DNA of 64,000 nt from Hymenobacter aranciens. Its GTDB lineage: Bacteria; Bacteroidota; Bacteroidia; Cytophagales; Hymenobacteraceae. A program made the position numbers and the translations under genes. Shown here one piece after another: positions 50,207-58,415 of this stretch. The stretch lies in assembly GCF_030580865.1 (NCBI RefSeq), contig NZ_JAUQSY010000008.1:1-64000 (forward strand), written 5' to 3'. Under the pieces are notes generated by a model. The model worked only from the letters and a program-made list of their open reading frames with translations. It was not told where the DNA came from and did no database searches. Positions within the stretch are counted from its first letter, which is position 1, and every line of letters begins with the position of its first letter.

Positions 50207-51978
50207 CCGACCCGAAACCCGACCCATTATTTGATGCCTTGCGCGAGCAACTGGCCGACTACGGCCAGGAGCCGCCCGCGCACCTGTGGGCCGGCATCCG
50301 GCAGCAGCTGCCGGCGCCGGTGGCGCTGCCGCAGCGGCGGCGGCGCCGGGCCTGGAGCGTGGCGCTGCTGGCCCTGCTGCTCCTAGTGACGGGCGTAGTG
50401 AGCTGGCAGGCTTGGGAGCTGAGCCCCCTGCGCCGGCCCACCGTGGCGGGTCAGGCTGACCGGCGCGCGCCGGATGCCCCCAATGGCTTGCCAACCCCGG
50501 CCGGGCCGCGCGTGGCCACCACCAGCACCTCACCTACGGCAGCCGACGCAACAGTGGCTTCGGCCACTACTACGGCCTTAGCGGCTACGCCAGCTACTGC
50601 CGCCGCATCCTCGAAAACACCTGCTTCAGCATCTACCACGCCAGCAACAACTACTGTGACTACCAAAGCCGCGCCAGCAGTGGCCACTTCCTCAGCACCG
50701 GTGGCTGCCACCAGGAGCTCGGCAGGCGACGCACTGGTTGAGGTCGCTCGCGCGAGTCGCTCGGCGGCCATCAGCGCGGCCGGGCCGACACCGTCCAGCA
50801 GCGGCCCGACCAGGAATACCCGGGCCGCAGCAGCGGCTCATTCCTCCGTATCAACTGCCACTGGTGCTCATCCTTCGGCGCGGCCTGGGGCGGCTGGCCG
50901 GATTTTGAAAGCACAAACCTTCGCCACCATAGCAACCAGAAAAATCCGCTCTGGCGCAGCCCGCACGCAACTACCCCGTGACCTGGCAACTGCCTCTGGA
51001 GCTTCGAAAAGCATTCACAATTCGACTCGACCAGTGCCCCACCCAACCCTGACGACGGCAAGCGCCAGCGTTGAGCATGACCAACCCACAACAACTGCTG
51101 CCAACACTATTACGCCAGCCAAAGGCCAACCGCTACGGGCGGCTGCGGCTGACCAGCCCGCCGCAGCCGCCGTTCTAGCCTTGGCCTACGACCAGCTGGC
51201 CCTGCGCCAGCCCACCCTGCCCGCGCCGCTTCTTTCGCCGCTGCCCGAGTCTCCCGCTCAGCCCATCCAGCGTAGCATGGCTGCGGTGCCCCCACCGGCG
51301 CGTTGGGTCGCGCAAACATTGTTTGGGCCCGCTCTCACGGGGGTCCGGCTGGGCTCGCCGAGCCGCACGGCAGGCAATGTGCCCGCCTCCTTCGTCACGA
51401 TGGTAACCGATGAGGAGCAGGCGACGCGTAGCGGCAGCGCGCAGTTTAGTCTACGGCACAACTTCAAGACTCACTGGAGCCTGAGTGCCGGCCTAGGCGC
51501 CGCCGAGTACGCCACCGAAAGCACCCTGCGCCAGCGCTACTTCCCTAACATCACCTCCAGCCTCGACCCATCCGCTGTGCGTATCGACTCGTTCGTGGTC
51601 GTGCGTAAGTATCGTAAATCTTACCAGTTTTTCAGCCTGCCCGTACGCCTGGGCTACGCCTGGCAGCCCAGCCTGCGCTGGCAGCTAGGCCTGCTGGCTG
51701 GCGCCGAGGCCACCTACCTCTTCCACGCCGCCGAAATTACCACTGTGCCGCTCATGACCGGCACCTTTGCCAGCACCAGCGCCGCCACGCGGCAGTGGGG
51801 CCTGGGCAGCAGCCTGGCCCTCGAAGCGCGCTACCACTTCAGCCCGCGTTGCGAGTTGCTGGCCCAGCCCACTTTCACCTACCTCCTCACCCCCCTCAAC
51901 CGTGAGCGCATCGGCGAAGCCCCCCGCCATCCCTGGGGCGCCGCGCTGCTGCTGGGGGTAGCCTACGAGCTCCGCTAG
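50203..51978 (+). CDS. Probable anti-sigma membrane protein fused to a beta-barrel-like C-terminus
   Basis: A 591-residue protein coupled to the sigma gene. Residues 1-40 (DPLFDALREQLADYGQEPPAHLWAGI) resemble the cytoplasmic N-terminus of Bacteroidota anti-sigma-like proteins. A single helix lies at about 48-66 (AWSVALLALLLLVTGVVSW). Residues 100-330 are a Thr/Ala/Ser/Pro-rich linker without fold and with relaxed codon use. Residues about 420-591 look like an outer-membrane beta-barrel of the PorT type (KTHWSLSAGLGAAEYAT, FFSLPVRLGYAWQPSLRWQLGLLAGAEATYLF, CELLAQPTFTYLL, WGAALLLGVAYEL). The topology linking inner membrane and barrel is discussed in the findings. Confidence 0.75.
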   Translation: MTDPKPDPLFDALREQLADYGQEPPAHLWAGIRQQLPAPVALPQRRRRRAWSVALLALLLLVTGVVSWQAWELSPLRRPTVAGQADRRAPDAPNGLPTPAGPRVATTSTSPTAADATVASATTTALAATPATAAASSKTPASASTTPATTTVTTKAAPAVATSSAPVAATRSSAGDALVEVARASRSAAISAAGPTPSSSGPTRNTRAAAAAHSSVSTATGAHPSARPGAAGRILKAQTFATIATRKIRSGAARTQLPRDLATASGASKSIHNSTRPVPHPTLTTASASVEHDQPTTTAANTITPAKGQPLRAAAADQPAAAAVLALAYDQLALRQPTLPAPLLSPLPESPAQPIQRSMAAVPPPARWVAQTLFGPALTGVRLGSPSRTAGNVPASFVTMVTDEEQATRSGSAQFSLRHNFKTHWSLSAGLGAAEYATESTLRQRYFPNITSSLDPSAVRIDSFVVVRKYRKSYQFFSLPVRLGYAWQPSLRWQLGLLAGAEATYLFHAAEITTVPLMTGTFASTSAATRQWGLGSSLALEARYHFSPRCELLAQPTFTYLLTPLNRERIGEAPRHPWGAALLLGVAYELR

Positions 51979-52070
51979 GCGCCACCTGCAATACCGGAAA
52001 CAGCTGGCTGGCCAGCAGCAGCTTCCCGGGTTACATCCGGCGTCTCTTCATCCATCTTTCAACCTTCCCC

Positions 52071-52769
52071 ATGAGAAAGCATTTCCCCGCCCTGCTTGGG
52101 CTGGCAGCCACCACTTTGCCCTTTACGGCCTGTAATGACGCCCAACCCCTGCCCACTCCGTCGAGCATCGTGCCGCTGATTCGCGCCACGGTAGCGGCCG
52201 ATGCCGATACATTTGATTACCGCCGGGCCGTGGCCAGCATCAATAATCTGGCGCTGGAGCCCAATCCCAGCCGCCCGGTTTGTCGCTTCACCATCACCCG
52301 GAATTACGTCGGCGACGACATTATTATCCGTAAGGTTTACGTGTACAAAAGCCTGCGCCGTGGTTCGGTGCCTGCTGCGTACCAGTATAGCAGCCGGGCC
52401 CTGGCGCGGGAAGTCACCCAGCTGCCCGCCACGCTCAGCTTCGACAGCCAGGATGCCCTGACCGGGATATACCGCATTACGCTTCCCAGCACTGGCACCA
52501 GCACCGACTCGCTTACGGCAGGGCCGAGGTCGGGCTGGCGTTCATTCATCCCGCCTAACTCCGGCAATCACAACAGTATTTTCAGCATCGACGCCATCAT
52601 TTTCACCTTCGAATACGATGTCGAAATCAACGGCCAGACGCAACACGTTGCCCTCGACCCCACGCACCAGGTGACCCTCGAATACCCAAGTACGCGGTTG
52701 CTGGAAGTTTTCGACGGCACGCCCATAGGCGCGCCCTACTCGGTGACGGTGCCTTTCGTTAACCTTTAG
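52071..52769 (+). CDS. Secreted lipoprotein of unknown function
   Basis: A 232-residue lipoprotein: signal peptide with lipobox PFTAC at residue 21 (MRKHFPALLGLAATTLPFTAC). The mature part looks all-beta: RPVCRFTITRNYVGDDIIIRKVYVYKSL, LPATLSFDSQDALTGIYRITLP, SIDAIIFTFEYDVEINGQ. It resembles small Bacteroidota beta-sandwich lipoproteins but I do not recognise the family. It is 92 bases downstream of the sigma/anti-sigma pair and may belong to the same transcript. Its stop codon TAG is the first three bases of the terminator stem. Confidence 0.7.
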   Translation: MRKHFPALLGLAATTLPFTACNDAQPLPTPSSIVPLIRATVAADADTFDYRRAVASINNLALEPNPSRPVCRFTITRNYVGDDIIIRKVYVYKSLRRGSVPAAYQYSSRALAREVTQLPATLSFDSQDALTGIYRITLPSTGTSTDSLTAGPRSGWRSFIPPNSGNHNSIFSIDAIIFTFEYDVEINGQTQHVALDPTHQVTLEYPSTRLLEVFDGTPIGAPYSVTVPFVNL

Positions 52770-52800
52770 TTGTCAGGCAAAATCAGTGGCCTGACAACTA
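52767..52800 (+). terminator. Hairpin terminator beginning at a stop codon
   Basis: TAGTTGTCAGGC and GCCTGACAACTA form a perfect 12-base stem with a 10-base loop. The first TAG is the stop of the lipoprotein gene. A second GC-rich hairpin (CAACGCC/GGCGTTG, about 52816-52843) follows before hutI. Confidence 0.75.
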
Positions 52801-52846
52801 ACCATCCTTCTGCGCAACGCCCTGGCCCTGGCTGGGGCGTTGCTGT

Positions 52847-54118
52847 TTATACACTCGCCGTTGCCAGCACCTGCCCGCCCACAATCACCTCGCGCACCGG
52901 GTTTTCGCCCAGCCAGTACGGGATTTCGCTCACGCTGCCCACGTTCAGCACCAGCACATCGGCGCGCTTGCCCACTTCGAGCGAGCCGATTTCGGGGGCC
53001 AGGTTGAGGGCCCAGGCGGCGTTGAGGGTGGCGGCGGCCACGGCCTCCTTGGGCGTGAAACCCATTTTGAGGCAGGCCACCGAGAGGGCCAGCCACAGGT
53101 TTTTGCTGGGGCAGGAGCCGGGGTTGAAGTCGGTACCGAGGGCCAAGGGCAGGCCGTTGTCGATGAACTGGCGGCCGGGCGCGTACTTTTCCTGCCGCAG
53201 AAACAACGGCACCAGCGGCAGCAGCACGGCCACGGTGCGGCCCTCAGTTTGCTGCGCGATGCGGGCGGCGGCCTCGGGCGTGAGGTAGTCGCAGTGGTCG
53301 ACGCTGGTGGCGCCCAGGGCGGCGGCCATCTCGCAGCCGCCCAGGTCGTGCAGCTGCTCGGCGTGGATTTTCAGCCCGAAGCCCATCTTGTGGGCCTGCT
53401 CCAGATAGTACCGCGATACGTCGAGCGGAAACGCGCCTTCCTCGCAGAAAATATCGACGAACGCGGCCTCCCCTTTCAGGTCCGACAGCACGTCGTGCAG
53501 AATGAAATCGACGTAGGCGCGCGGCCCGGCGGCCTTAAACTCGGGCGGCACCACGTGCGCCCCCAGGAAGGTGGGCACCACCCGCAGCGGCTGCTGGCGC
53601 CCGGCCGCCCGGGCCACCCGCACCAGCCGCAGCTCGGTGTCGCGGTCGAGGCCGTAGCCGCTCTTGGCCTCCACGGTGGTCACGCCGTAGCGCCCGAAGC
53701 CTTCCAGGTGGTGCAGGGCATTGGCCAATAATTCTTCCTCCGAGGCTGCCCGGGTCTGCCGCACGGTGCTCAGGATACCGCCGCCGCTGGCCAGGATGTC
53801 GAGGTAACTCTCACCCCGCAGCTTGCGCTCGAACTCGTGCGCCCGGTTGCCGCCAAACACGAGGTGCGTGTGGCACTCCACAAGGCCCGGCATCACCACC
53901 CGGCCGGTGGCGTCGATGAGCTGGGTGTCGGCATCAATCTGCGTCGCATCCAGCTCGCTCATAGGCCCCACAGCCGCAATTTGGGTGCCCCGGCAGGCCA
54001 CGTAACCGTTTTCGATGATGTGCCAGCTGCCGAGGTCGGCGCCGGCCAGGGGGCGGTGGGAGTCGGCGCCGGCCAGGGTGAGGACCTGGGCGGCATGTTG
54101 GAGAACGAGGGTGTACAT
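52847..54118 (-). CDS. hutI: Imidazolonepropionase (histidine degradation)
   Basis: A 423-residue amidohydrolase that opens imidazolone-5-propionate to N-formimino-L-glutamate. GRVVMPGLVECHTHLVFGGNRAHEFERKL near residue 70 gives the HxH metal ligands and the hutI-specific FGGNR; GVTTVEAKSGYGLDRDTELRLV near residue 150 and PTFLGAHVVPPEF near residue 185 are family-specific; KIHAEQLHDLGG near residue 250, DHCDYLT and LGTDFNPGSCPS near residue 325 complete the active site. The start at 54118 lies five bases from a TACCTTTG -7 box. No other hut gene is adjacent. Confidence 0.95.
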   Translation of the reverse strand: MYTLVLQHAAQVLTLAGADSHRPLAGADLGSWHIIENGYVACRGTQIAAVGPMSELDATQIDADTQLIDATGRVVMPGLVECHTHLVFGGNRAHEFERKLRGESYLDILASGGGILSTVRQTRAASEEELLANALHHLEGFGRYGVTTVEAKSGYGLDRDTELRLVRVARAAGRQQPLRVVPTFLGAHVVPPEFKAAGPRAYVDFILHDVLSDLKGEAAFVDIFCEEGAFPLDVSRYYLEQAHKMGFGLKIHAEQLHDLGGCEMAAALGATSVDHCDYLTPEAAARIAQQTEGRTVAVLLPLVPLFLRQEKYAPGRQFIDNGLPLALGTDFNPGSCPSKNLWLALSVACLKMGFTPKEAVAAATLNAAWALNLAPEIGSLEVGKRADVLVLNVGSVSEIPYWLGENPVREVIVGGQVLATASV

Positions 54119-54122
54119 AGGG

Positions 54123-54130
54123 CAAAGGTA
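54123..54130 (-). promoter_or_regulatory. -7 box TACCTTTG of hutI
   Basis: CAAAGGTA on the plus strand; exact TAnnTTTG on the minus strand, five bases upstream of the ATG, so the transcript is probably leaderless. Confidence 0.5.
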
Positions 54131-54153
54131 TGGGTGGTGAGGAAGTGAGAACG

Positions 54154-54382
54154 AAGCTCCCCTCCTTGGAAAGGAGGGGATGTCAAGCCGCAGGCTTGAC
54201 GGGGGTGGTTCGCCCGGTCGCGCCACCTGGGCTTTCGGTAGGCAAAGCCAGTTGTAGATGAATGAAGTGGTTTTTCAAAAAGGGAATTACTGCATTGTTC
54301 TGACGGCGCGACCGGGCGAACCACCCCCGTTCGCTGCTCAGCGCAGCTCACATCCCCTCCTTTCCAAGGAGGGGAGCTGGTC
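54154..54382. repeat. ~230-bp MITE-like element with long inverted arms
   Basis: Left arm (54154-54222): CTCCCCTCCTTGGAAAGGAG, a small CAAGCCGCAGGCTTG palindrome and GGGTGGTTCGCCCGGTCGCG. Right arm (54310-54382) is the reverse complement with a different inner palindrome (TCGCTGCTCAGCGCAG). The 85-base centre has no reading frame. It fills most of the gene-free stretch 54119-54574, the remainder being the promoter of the next gene, for which no clear -7 box was seen. Confidence 0.85.
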
Positions 54383-54574
54383 GTTCTATTCCACTCGCCG
54401 GGCCCACGCCGCCATTCGCCGAGGGCTATTTCACTTGTTGCCCGCCCGGCCGCCGTTCGCTGGGCAAATACCCCGACTGGGCGAAATATCCCATTTAAGG
54501 GGGGTAAGCAGGGCGAAATTTGTATCGAATTCAACGCTCAAGGAATTCGGACAACCCGCTTAAACTCCTTCGCC

Positions 54575-56113
54575 ATGACCTCCACTTCGACTCGCTTTTC
54601 CTGGCTCACCGGCTTGCTGCTTGGCCTGACTACGTCGCTGGCCGTCGCCCAGGCGCCCGTTTCTTACTTCGTTTCCTCGGCCGCCCCGTCGGCCGATAAC
54701 AACCCTTCGGTGCTGCGCCGCCTGCAGCCCAACGGCCAGCTCGCCACCGTGGGCACCGTCACCAACGAAGACGGCCAGGGCGTGGTAATGAATGCCCTGG
54801 GCTACGACTCGGCCGACCCCTACCATGTGTACGGCATGGAGGTGAATGACAACGGCACCGTGACGCCGCCCACGTTCTACAAAGTGAGTATGATTAATGC
54901 CTCGGCCGTGGCCATGGGCACCCTCACGCCCCCACCCACCCCGCGCACCTCGTTCCCGAACCTGGGCCTGAGCTTTATCCTGCCGCAGCTGGGCGACGGC
55001 GCGCCGGGCTCGCGCTACTACCTGGGCGGCGCCACCGTGCGCTACAACCTCTTCACCGGCGCCGTGTCGGACGTGAAGTTTTACGTGGGCCTCATCAACC
55101 TGACCGTGGCCCCCGGCACCATCCCCGCCTGGAAACAGGTGACGATGGTCGACGCCGCCACCAGCACGTTGCTCACCAGCTACATCAGCCACGTAGCCAG
55201 CGTTATCGCCGACGGCGGCCCCATGCCCACCGACGGCATTCAGGACTGGGTGCTGGACCCCGCTTCGGGCAACCTCATCAGCTACCTGGGCCAGGAGCAA
55301 CGCTTTTTCCGCCTCAGCAACCTGAATACGACCACGCCCACGGCAGCCATCAGCACGCCCGCCACGCCGCTACCCACCACCTCGTCCATCGGCTACCTGT
55401 ACCGCGACGGCTCGAACAACGTGTACGCCATGAGCAACGCCACCGGCACCATGTACCAGCTCGACCGCCTCACCGGCAGCTACCTGCGCACGGTGGCCGA
55501 AACCGGCCTCGGCGCCACCCAGGGCGATGCCGCCACCGGCCCCGGCGTGCCCACTGCCTTGCCCGTGACGCTCACCAGCTTCGAAGCCAAAGCCCAGACT
55601 CGCAGCGTACAGCTCAGCTGGGCCACCGCCACCGAAGCCGACGTGGACCACTTTGAAGTGCAGCGCCGCAGCGATGCCCGCACCGAGTGGCAGACCGTGG
55701 GCACCCTGCCCGCCGCCAACTTCGCCAAAGGCAACCAGTACCAGCTGACCGACAAGGCCCCGCTGGCCGGCACCAGCTACTACCGCCTCGCCACCATCGA
55801 CCGCGACGGCACCGTGGCTTACTCGGCCGTGCGCTCCCTCACTTACACCGGCAGCGCCGCCGCCACCCTCACCGCCGAGGCTTATCCCAACCCCAGCACC
55901 GGCACCTTCACCCTGGCCCTGAGCAGCCCGGCCCCCGCCGGCAGCACCGCCGCCCTGCGCGACCACCTGGGCCGCACCGTGTGGCAGGCCGACCTCAGCA
56001 ACCAGCAGCAGCTGGCCGTGACCCTGCCCAGCCTGCCCACCGGCGTGTACCTGCTGAGCACCACCGCCGCCGGCCACACCAGCACCCAGCGCCTGAGCGT
56101 GGTGGGACAATAG
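54575..56113 (+). CDS. Secreted protein with T9SS sorting domain
   Basis: A 512-residue exported protein. A signal peptide ends near residue 26 (AVAQA). The body (30-330) has propeller-like features: SVLRRLQPNGQLATVGTV, MNALGYDSADPYHVYGM, YYLGGATVRYNL, DWVLDPASGNLISYLGQ and SIGYLYRDGSNNVYAMSN, similar to DUF6923-type domains. A LPVTLTSFEAKAQTRSVQLSW linker near residue 330 leads into a fibronectin-like region (DHFEVQRRSD, SYYRLATIDRDG). The last 80 residues are a type A T9SS domain (AYPNPSTGTFTLAL, LPTGVYLLSTTAAG). The stop TAG is the first three bases of the inverted-repeat element 56111-56260. Confidence 0.88.
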   Translation: MTSTSTRFSWLTGLLLGLTTSLAVAQAPVSYFVSSAAPSADNNPSVLRRLQPNGQLATVGTVTNEDGQGVVMNALGYDSADPYHVYGMEVNDNGTVTPPTFYKVSMINASAVAMGTLTPPPTPRTSFPNLGLSFILPQLGDGAPGSRYYLGGATVRYNLFTGAVSDVKFYVGLINLTVAPGTIPAWKQVTMVDAATSTLLTSYISHVASVIADGGPMPTDGIQDWVLDPASGNLISYLGQEQRFFRLSNLNTTTPTAAISTPATPLPTTSSIGYLYRDGSNNVYAMSNATGTMYQLDRLTGSYLRTVAETGLGATQGDAATGPGVPTALPVTLTSFEAKAQTRSVQLSWATATEADVDHFEVQRRSDARTEWQTVGTLPAANFAKGNQYQLTDKAPLAGTSYYRLATIDRDGTVAYSAVRSLTYTGSAAATLTAEAYPNPSTGTFTLALSSPAPAGSTAALRDHLGRTVWQADLSNQQQLAVTLPSLPTGVYLLSTTAAGHTSTQRLSVVGQ

Positions 56114-56260
56114 ACAGTTATGAATTTTGAGTTATGAGTTATGAGTTATGAGTTATGAGTTATGAGTTATGAGTTATGAGTTATGAGTTAAAACCCCGGC
56201 CTCCTGAAAGAAGTCGGGGTTTTAACTCATAACTCATAACTCAAAATTCATAACTGTCTA
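56111..56260. repeat. Inverted-repeat element with TTATGAG heptamers and central terminator
   Basis: Ends are TAGACAGTTATGAATTTTGA and its reverse complement. The left arm holds eight perfect TTATGAG copies (56132-56187); the right arm only two or three. The core AAAACCCCGGC...TCGGGGTTTT is a hairpin with T-tract on both strands. Both flanking convergent genes (54575-56113 and 56258-56689) use the terminal TAG of the element as their stop codon. Confidence 0.95.
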
Positions 56261-56689
56261 CACCAGCACCGCGCGGTCTGCCACAAAATCCTCCAGCAAG
56301 CCCATGATTACGCGGCCGGTGTTGTAGGTGGGCGGGATGAGGTCGGCGCGCAGGTGCGGGTCGATGTAGCCATCGAGCCAGGTGAATTCGGCGGCATCGA
56401 CTTCCAGCAGGCCCATGCTCCAGTCGGGAAATAGGCGGCGGGGCTGGGGGCCGTCGAGCAGAATGGTCATGTTGCTGTGCCGGACATCCTGCCCGATACG
56501 GTGTCGAAGCTGCTTCACCGCGTAGTAGTCGCCTTCCAGCAGCTGCATAAACTGCTGGTTGGCATACAGCAGCAAGCCGCTAATGCGGTGTCGCCGGTTG
56601 TATCGCTGCGACTGCCGCAGGAGCTGACTGAGCTCCTGCGAGCTCATTTCGTGGCAAGCCCGGCTGCGATAAATTAGCGAATAAACCAT
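56258..56689 (-). CDS. BLUF-domain blue-light photoreceptor
   Basis: A 143-residue short BLUF protein that binds FAD. VYSLIYRSRACHEM opens the domain, NRRHRISGLLLYANQQFMQLLEGD follows, then LLDGPQPRRLFPDWSMGL. The residues of the photocycle are in place with the right spacing: Tyr7, Asn31 and Gln49 (24 and 18 apart, as in AppA). Beyond the core there is a 45-residue helical tail but no effector domain, so it must act through a partner protein. The start at 56689 is at the normal family position. Confidence 0.92.
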   Translation of the reverse strand: MVYSLIYRSRACHEMSSQELSQLLRQSQRYNRRHRISGLLLYANQQFMQLLEGDYYAVKQLRHRIGQDVRHSNMTILLDGPQPRRLFPDWSMGLLEVDAAEFTWLDGYIDPHLRADLIPPTYNTGRVIMGLLEDFVADRAVLV

Positions 56690-56852
56690 AATGACTGCGG
56701 AGCCCGCACTGGCAGCCAAGCTACTGCTTTGGGGCTAAATACGTAGCTTTAGTAGCCGCTGCCGCCCCAACCGGAGGTGCAAGGCTGCTCCAGGCTCCGT
56801 ATTTGACGTAAATTGTCCTACGGTTTTCAGCAGCTACAGGATGCCCGGGCGG

Positions 56853-58412
56853 CTAGGGACGCGCCTGATTCTCCCAGGCTGCACGGGCCGCCCGCCACTC
56901 GTGCTGCAGCTGGGCCAGCAGCACGCTATCGGGCTGCACTCCTACCATGATGGCCGTGCCCCGCTCGCGGGCATAAGGGTTGGTGATGGCCCCGGCGCGG
57001 TAGTAGCGGGCAAAATGCGGAGCCAGCGCGTCGTCGGGCTCGTCGTCGATGATAATAAAGGCCTGAAAATGCTCCTGTCCCGGGTACCAGTAGAGAAAGC
57101 TGCCATTAAAGCTCTGGGCCGCGGGCAGGGCCCGGTGGCGGTTGAAATAATTGATGGCGGCGGCCTGCCCGTAGTTGGCGCACTGGATGAGGGTGTGGGG
57201 GCGCACGGCGGCGGGCAGGGCCTGGTAGGCGGCGCGGGTTTTGTCGGCCAGCTCGCGCCAGCCCAGCATGTCGGCGTAGTCCTGGGGCAGGGCGTGGTTT
57301 TGGCCGTCTTCCCAGCGGTAGAAACCCAGGTGCTGGTAGCGCGGAGCCAGGGCGGCCATGTCGGCCGGCGGGCGCAACGGATAGATGAAGATGATGAGCG
57401 GCGCCATCAGCGCCAGCGGCAGCACTGCCAGCCCAAGCTGCAAGGCCGTTTTCCAGACTGGAACGGGTTGCGAACCCCGGTGCCCAAACAGCCCCTCCCA
57501 CCACCGCGCCCCGAAAGCAAACAGCACCGGATAATAGCCCAGGGCATAATAGTCCTTGCCACTCAGCGCAAACAGCAGCCCCACGCCCAGCACCGCCACC
57601 CAGCCCAGCGCCCGGCAGGGCCGAAAACCCTGGTGCAGCAGCAGCAGGGCCAGCAGCCCCGGCACCCACACCCACACGGCCGGGAAGCACATCAGCAGCT
57701 GCGCTTTCCAGAAATCGAGCGCCGACACGTGCACCAGCTGCTGCTCGTGCAGCAGCGCCATGTGGTGCCGAAACGGGATGCCGTGCTGCAGCTGCCACCG
57801 CACATTGGGCAGCCACAGCAGCCCCGCCAGCAGCGCCGCGCCCCAGAAATGCTTATTCGCCAGCAGCCGGCGCGCGGGCGTGAGCAGCAGCGCCCCGCCC
57901 AGCGCCGCGATGAAAAACAGCGTCGTGTATTTGTTCAGCAAGCCCAGGCCCAGGGCCGCACCCAGCCAGTAGAGGTGGCGCGGCTTTTCGTCCTGCCAAT
58001 ACGCTACCAGCGCATACTGCGCCAGCACAAAGCTGAAGACTTCGAACGAGTTGGGCTGAAACAGCAGGTTGAGCCGGGCGAAGGCCGTGCCCAGGTAGCA
58101 GGCCCCCGCCAGGCATTGCGCAAACCAGCCGCCGCCCAGCCGCCCCGCCAGCCGCACCACCAGGTAGATGGTGGCCGCGCCCCACAGGAAGGGCCAGAAT
58201 TTTACCCATAGTTCGTCGCCGCCCAGGGCCATGCTCAGGGCGCCCTGCGCGGCCGTAAGAGGCGGAATCTCGAGGTAGCCCCAGGCCAGGTGCCGGCCGT
58301 GGTTGAGGTAAAGGTATTCGTCGCGCTGCAGCTCGTAGGCCGGGCTGATGAGGAAGTAGCCGCTCACGAATTTGAGCAGGGCGAAGAGCAGCGGCAGCAG
58401 GCGGCGGGACAT
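56853..58412 (-). CDS. GT39-like membrane glycosyltransferase
   Basis: A 519-residue integral membrane protein with about eleven or twelve helices. YELQRDEYLYLNHGRHLAWGYLEIPPL near residue 28 contains the catalytic acidic residue in the first periplasmic loop of PMT/ArnT-type enzymes; LGAALGLGLLNKYTTLFFI and FQPNSFEVFSFVLAQYALV are further family regions. Such enzymes transfer a sugar from a polyprenyl-phosphate donor at the periplasmic face. The C-terminal 150 residues form a soluble domain (RPHTLIQCANYGQAAAINYF). It starts three bases after the Thg1-like gene, so it shares its transcript although no functional link is evident. Confidence 0.85.
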   Translation of the reverse strand: MSRRLLPLLFALLKFVSGYFLISPAYELQRDEYLYLNHGRHLAWGYLEIPPLTAAQGALSMALGGDELWVKFWPFLWGAATIYLVVRLAGRLGGGWFAQCLAGACYLGTAFARLNLLFQPNSFEVFSFVLAQYALVAYWQDEKPRHLYWLGAALGLGLLNKYTTLFFIAALGGALLLTPARRLLANKHFWGAALLAGLLWLPNVRWQLQHGIPFRHHMALLHEQQLVHVSALDFWKAQLLMCFPAVWVWVPGLLALLLLHQGFRPCRALGWVAVLGVGLLFALSGKDYYALGYYPVLFAFGARWWEGLFGHRGSQPVPVWKTALQLGLAVLPLALMAPLIIFIYPLRPPADMAALAPRYQHLGFYRWEDGQNHALPQDYADMLGWRELADKTRAAYQALPAAVRPHTLIQCANYGQAAAINYFNRHRALPAAQSFNGSFLYWYPGQEHFQAFIIIDDEPDDALAPHFARYYRAGAITNPYARERGTAIMVGVQPDSVLLAQLQHEWRAARAAWENQARP

Positions 58413-58415
58413 TGG

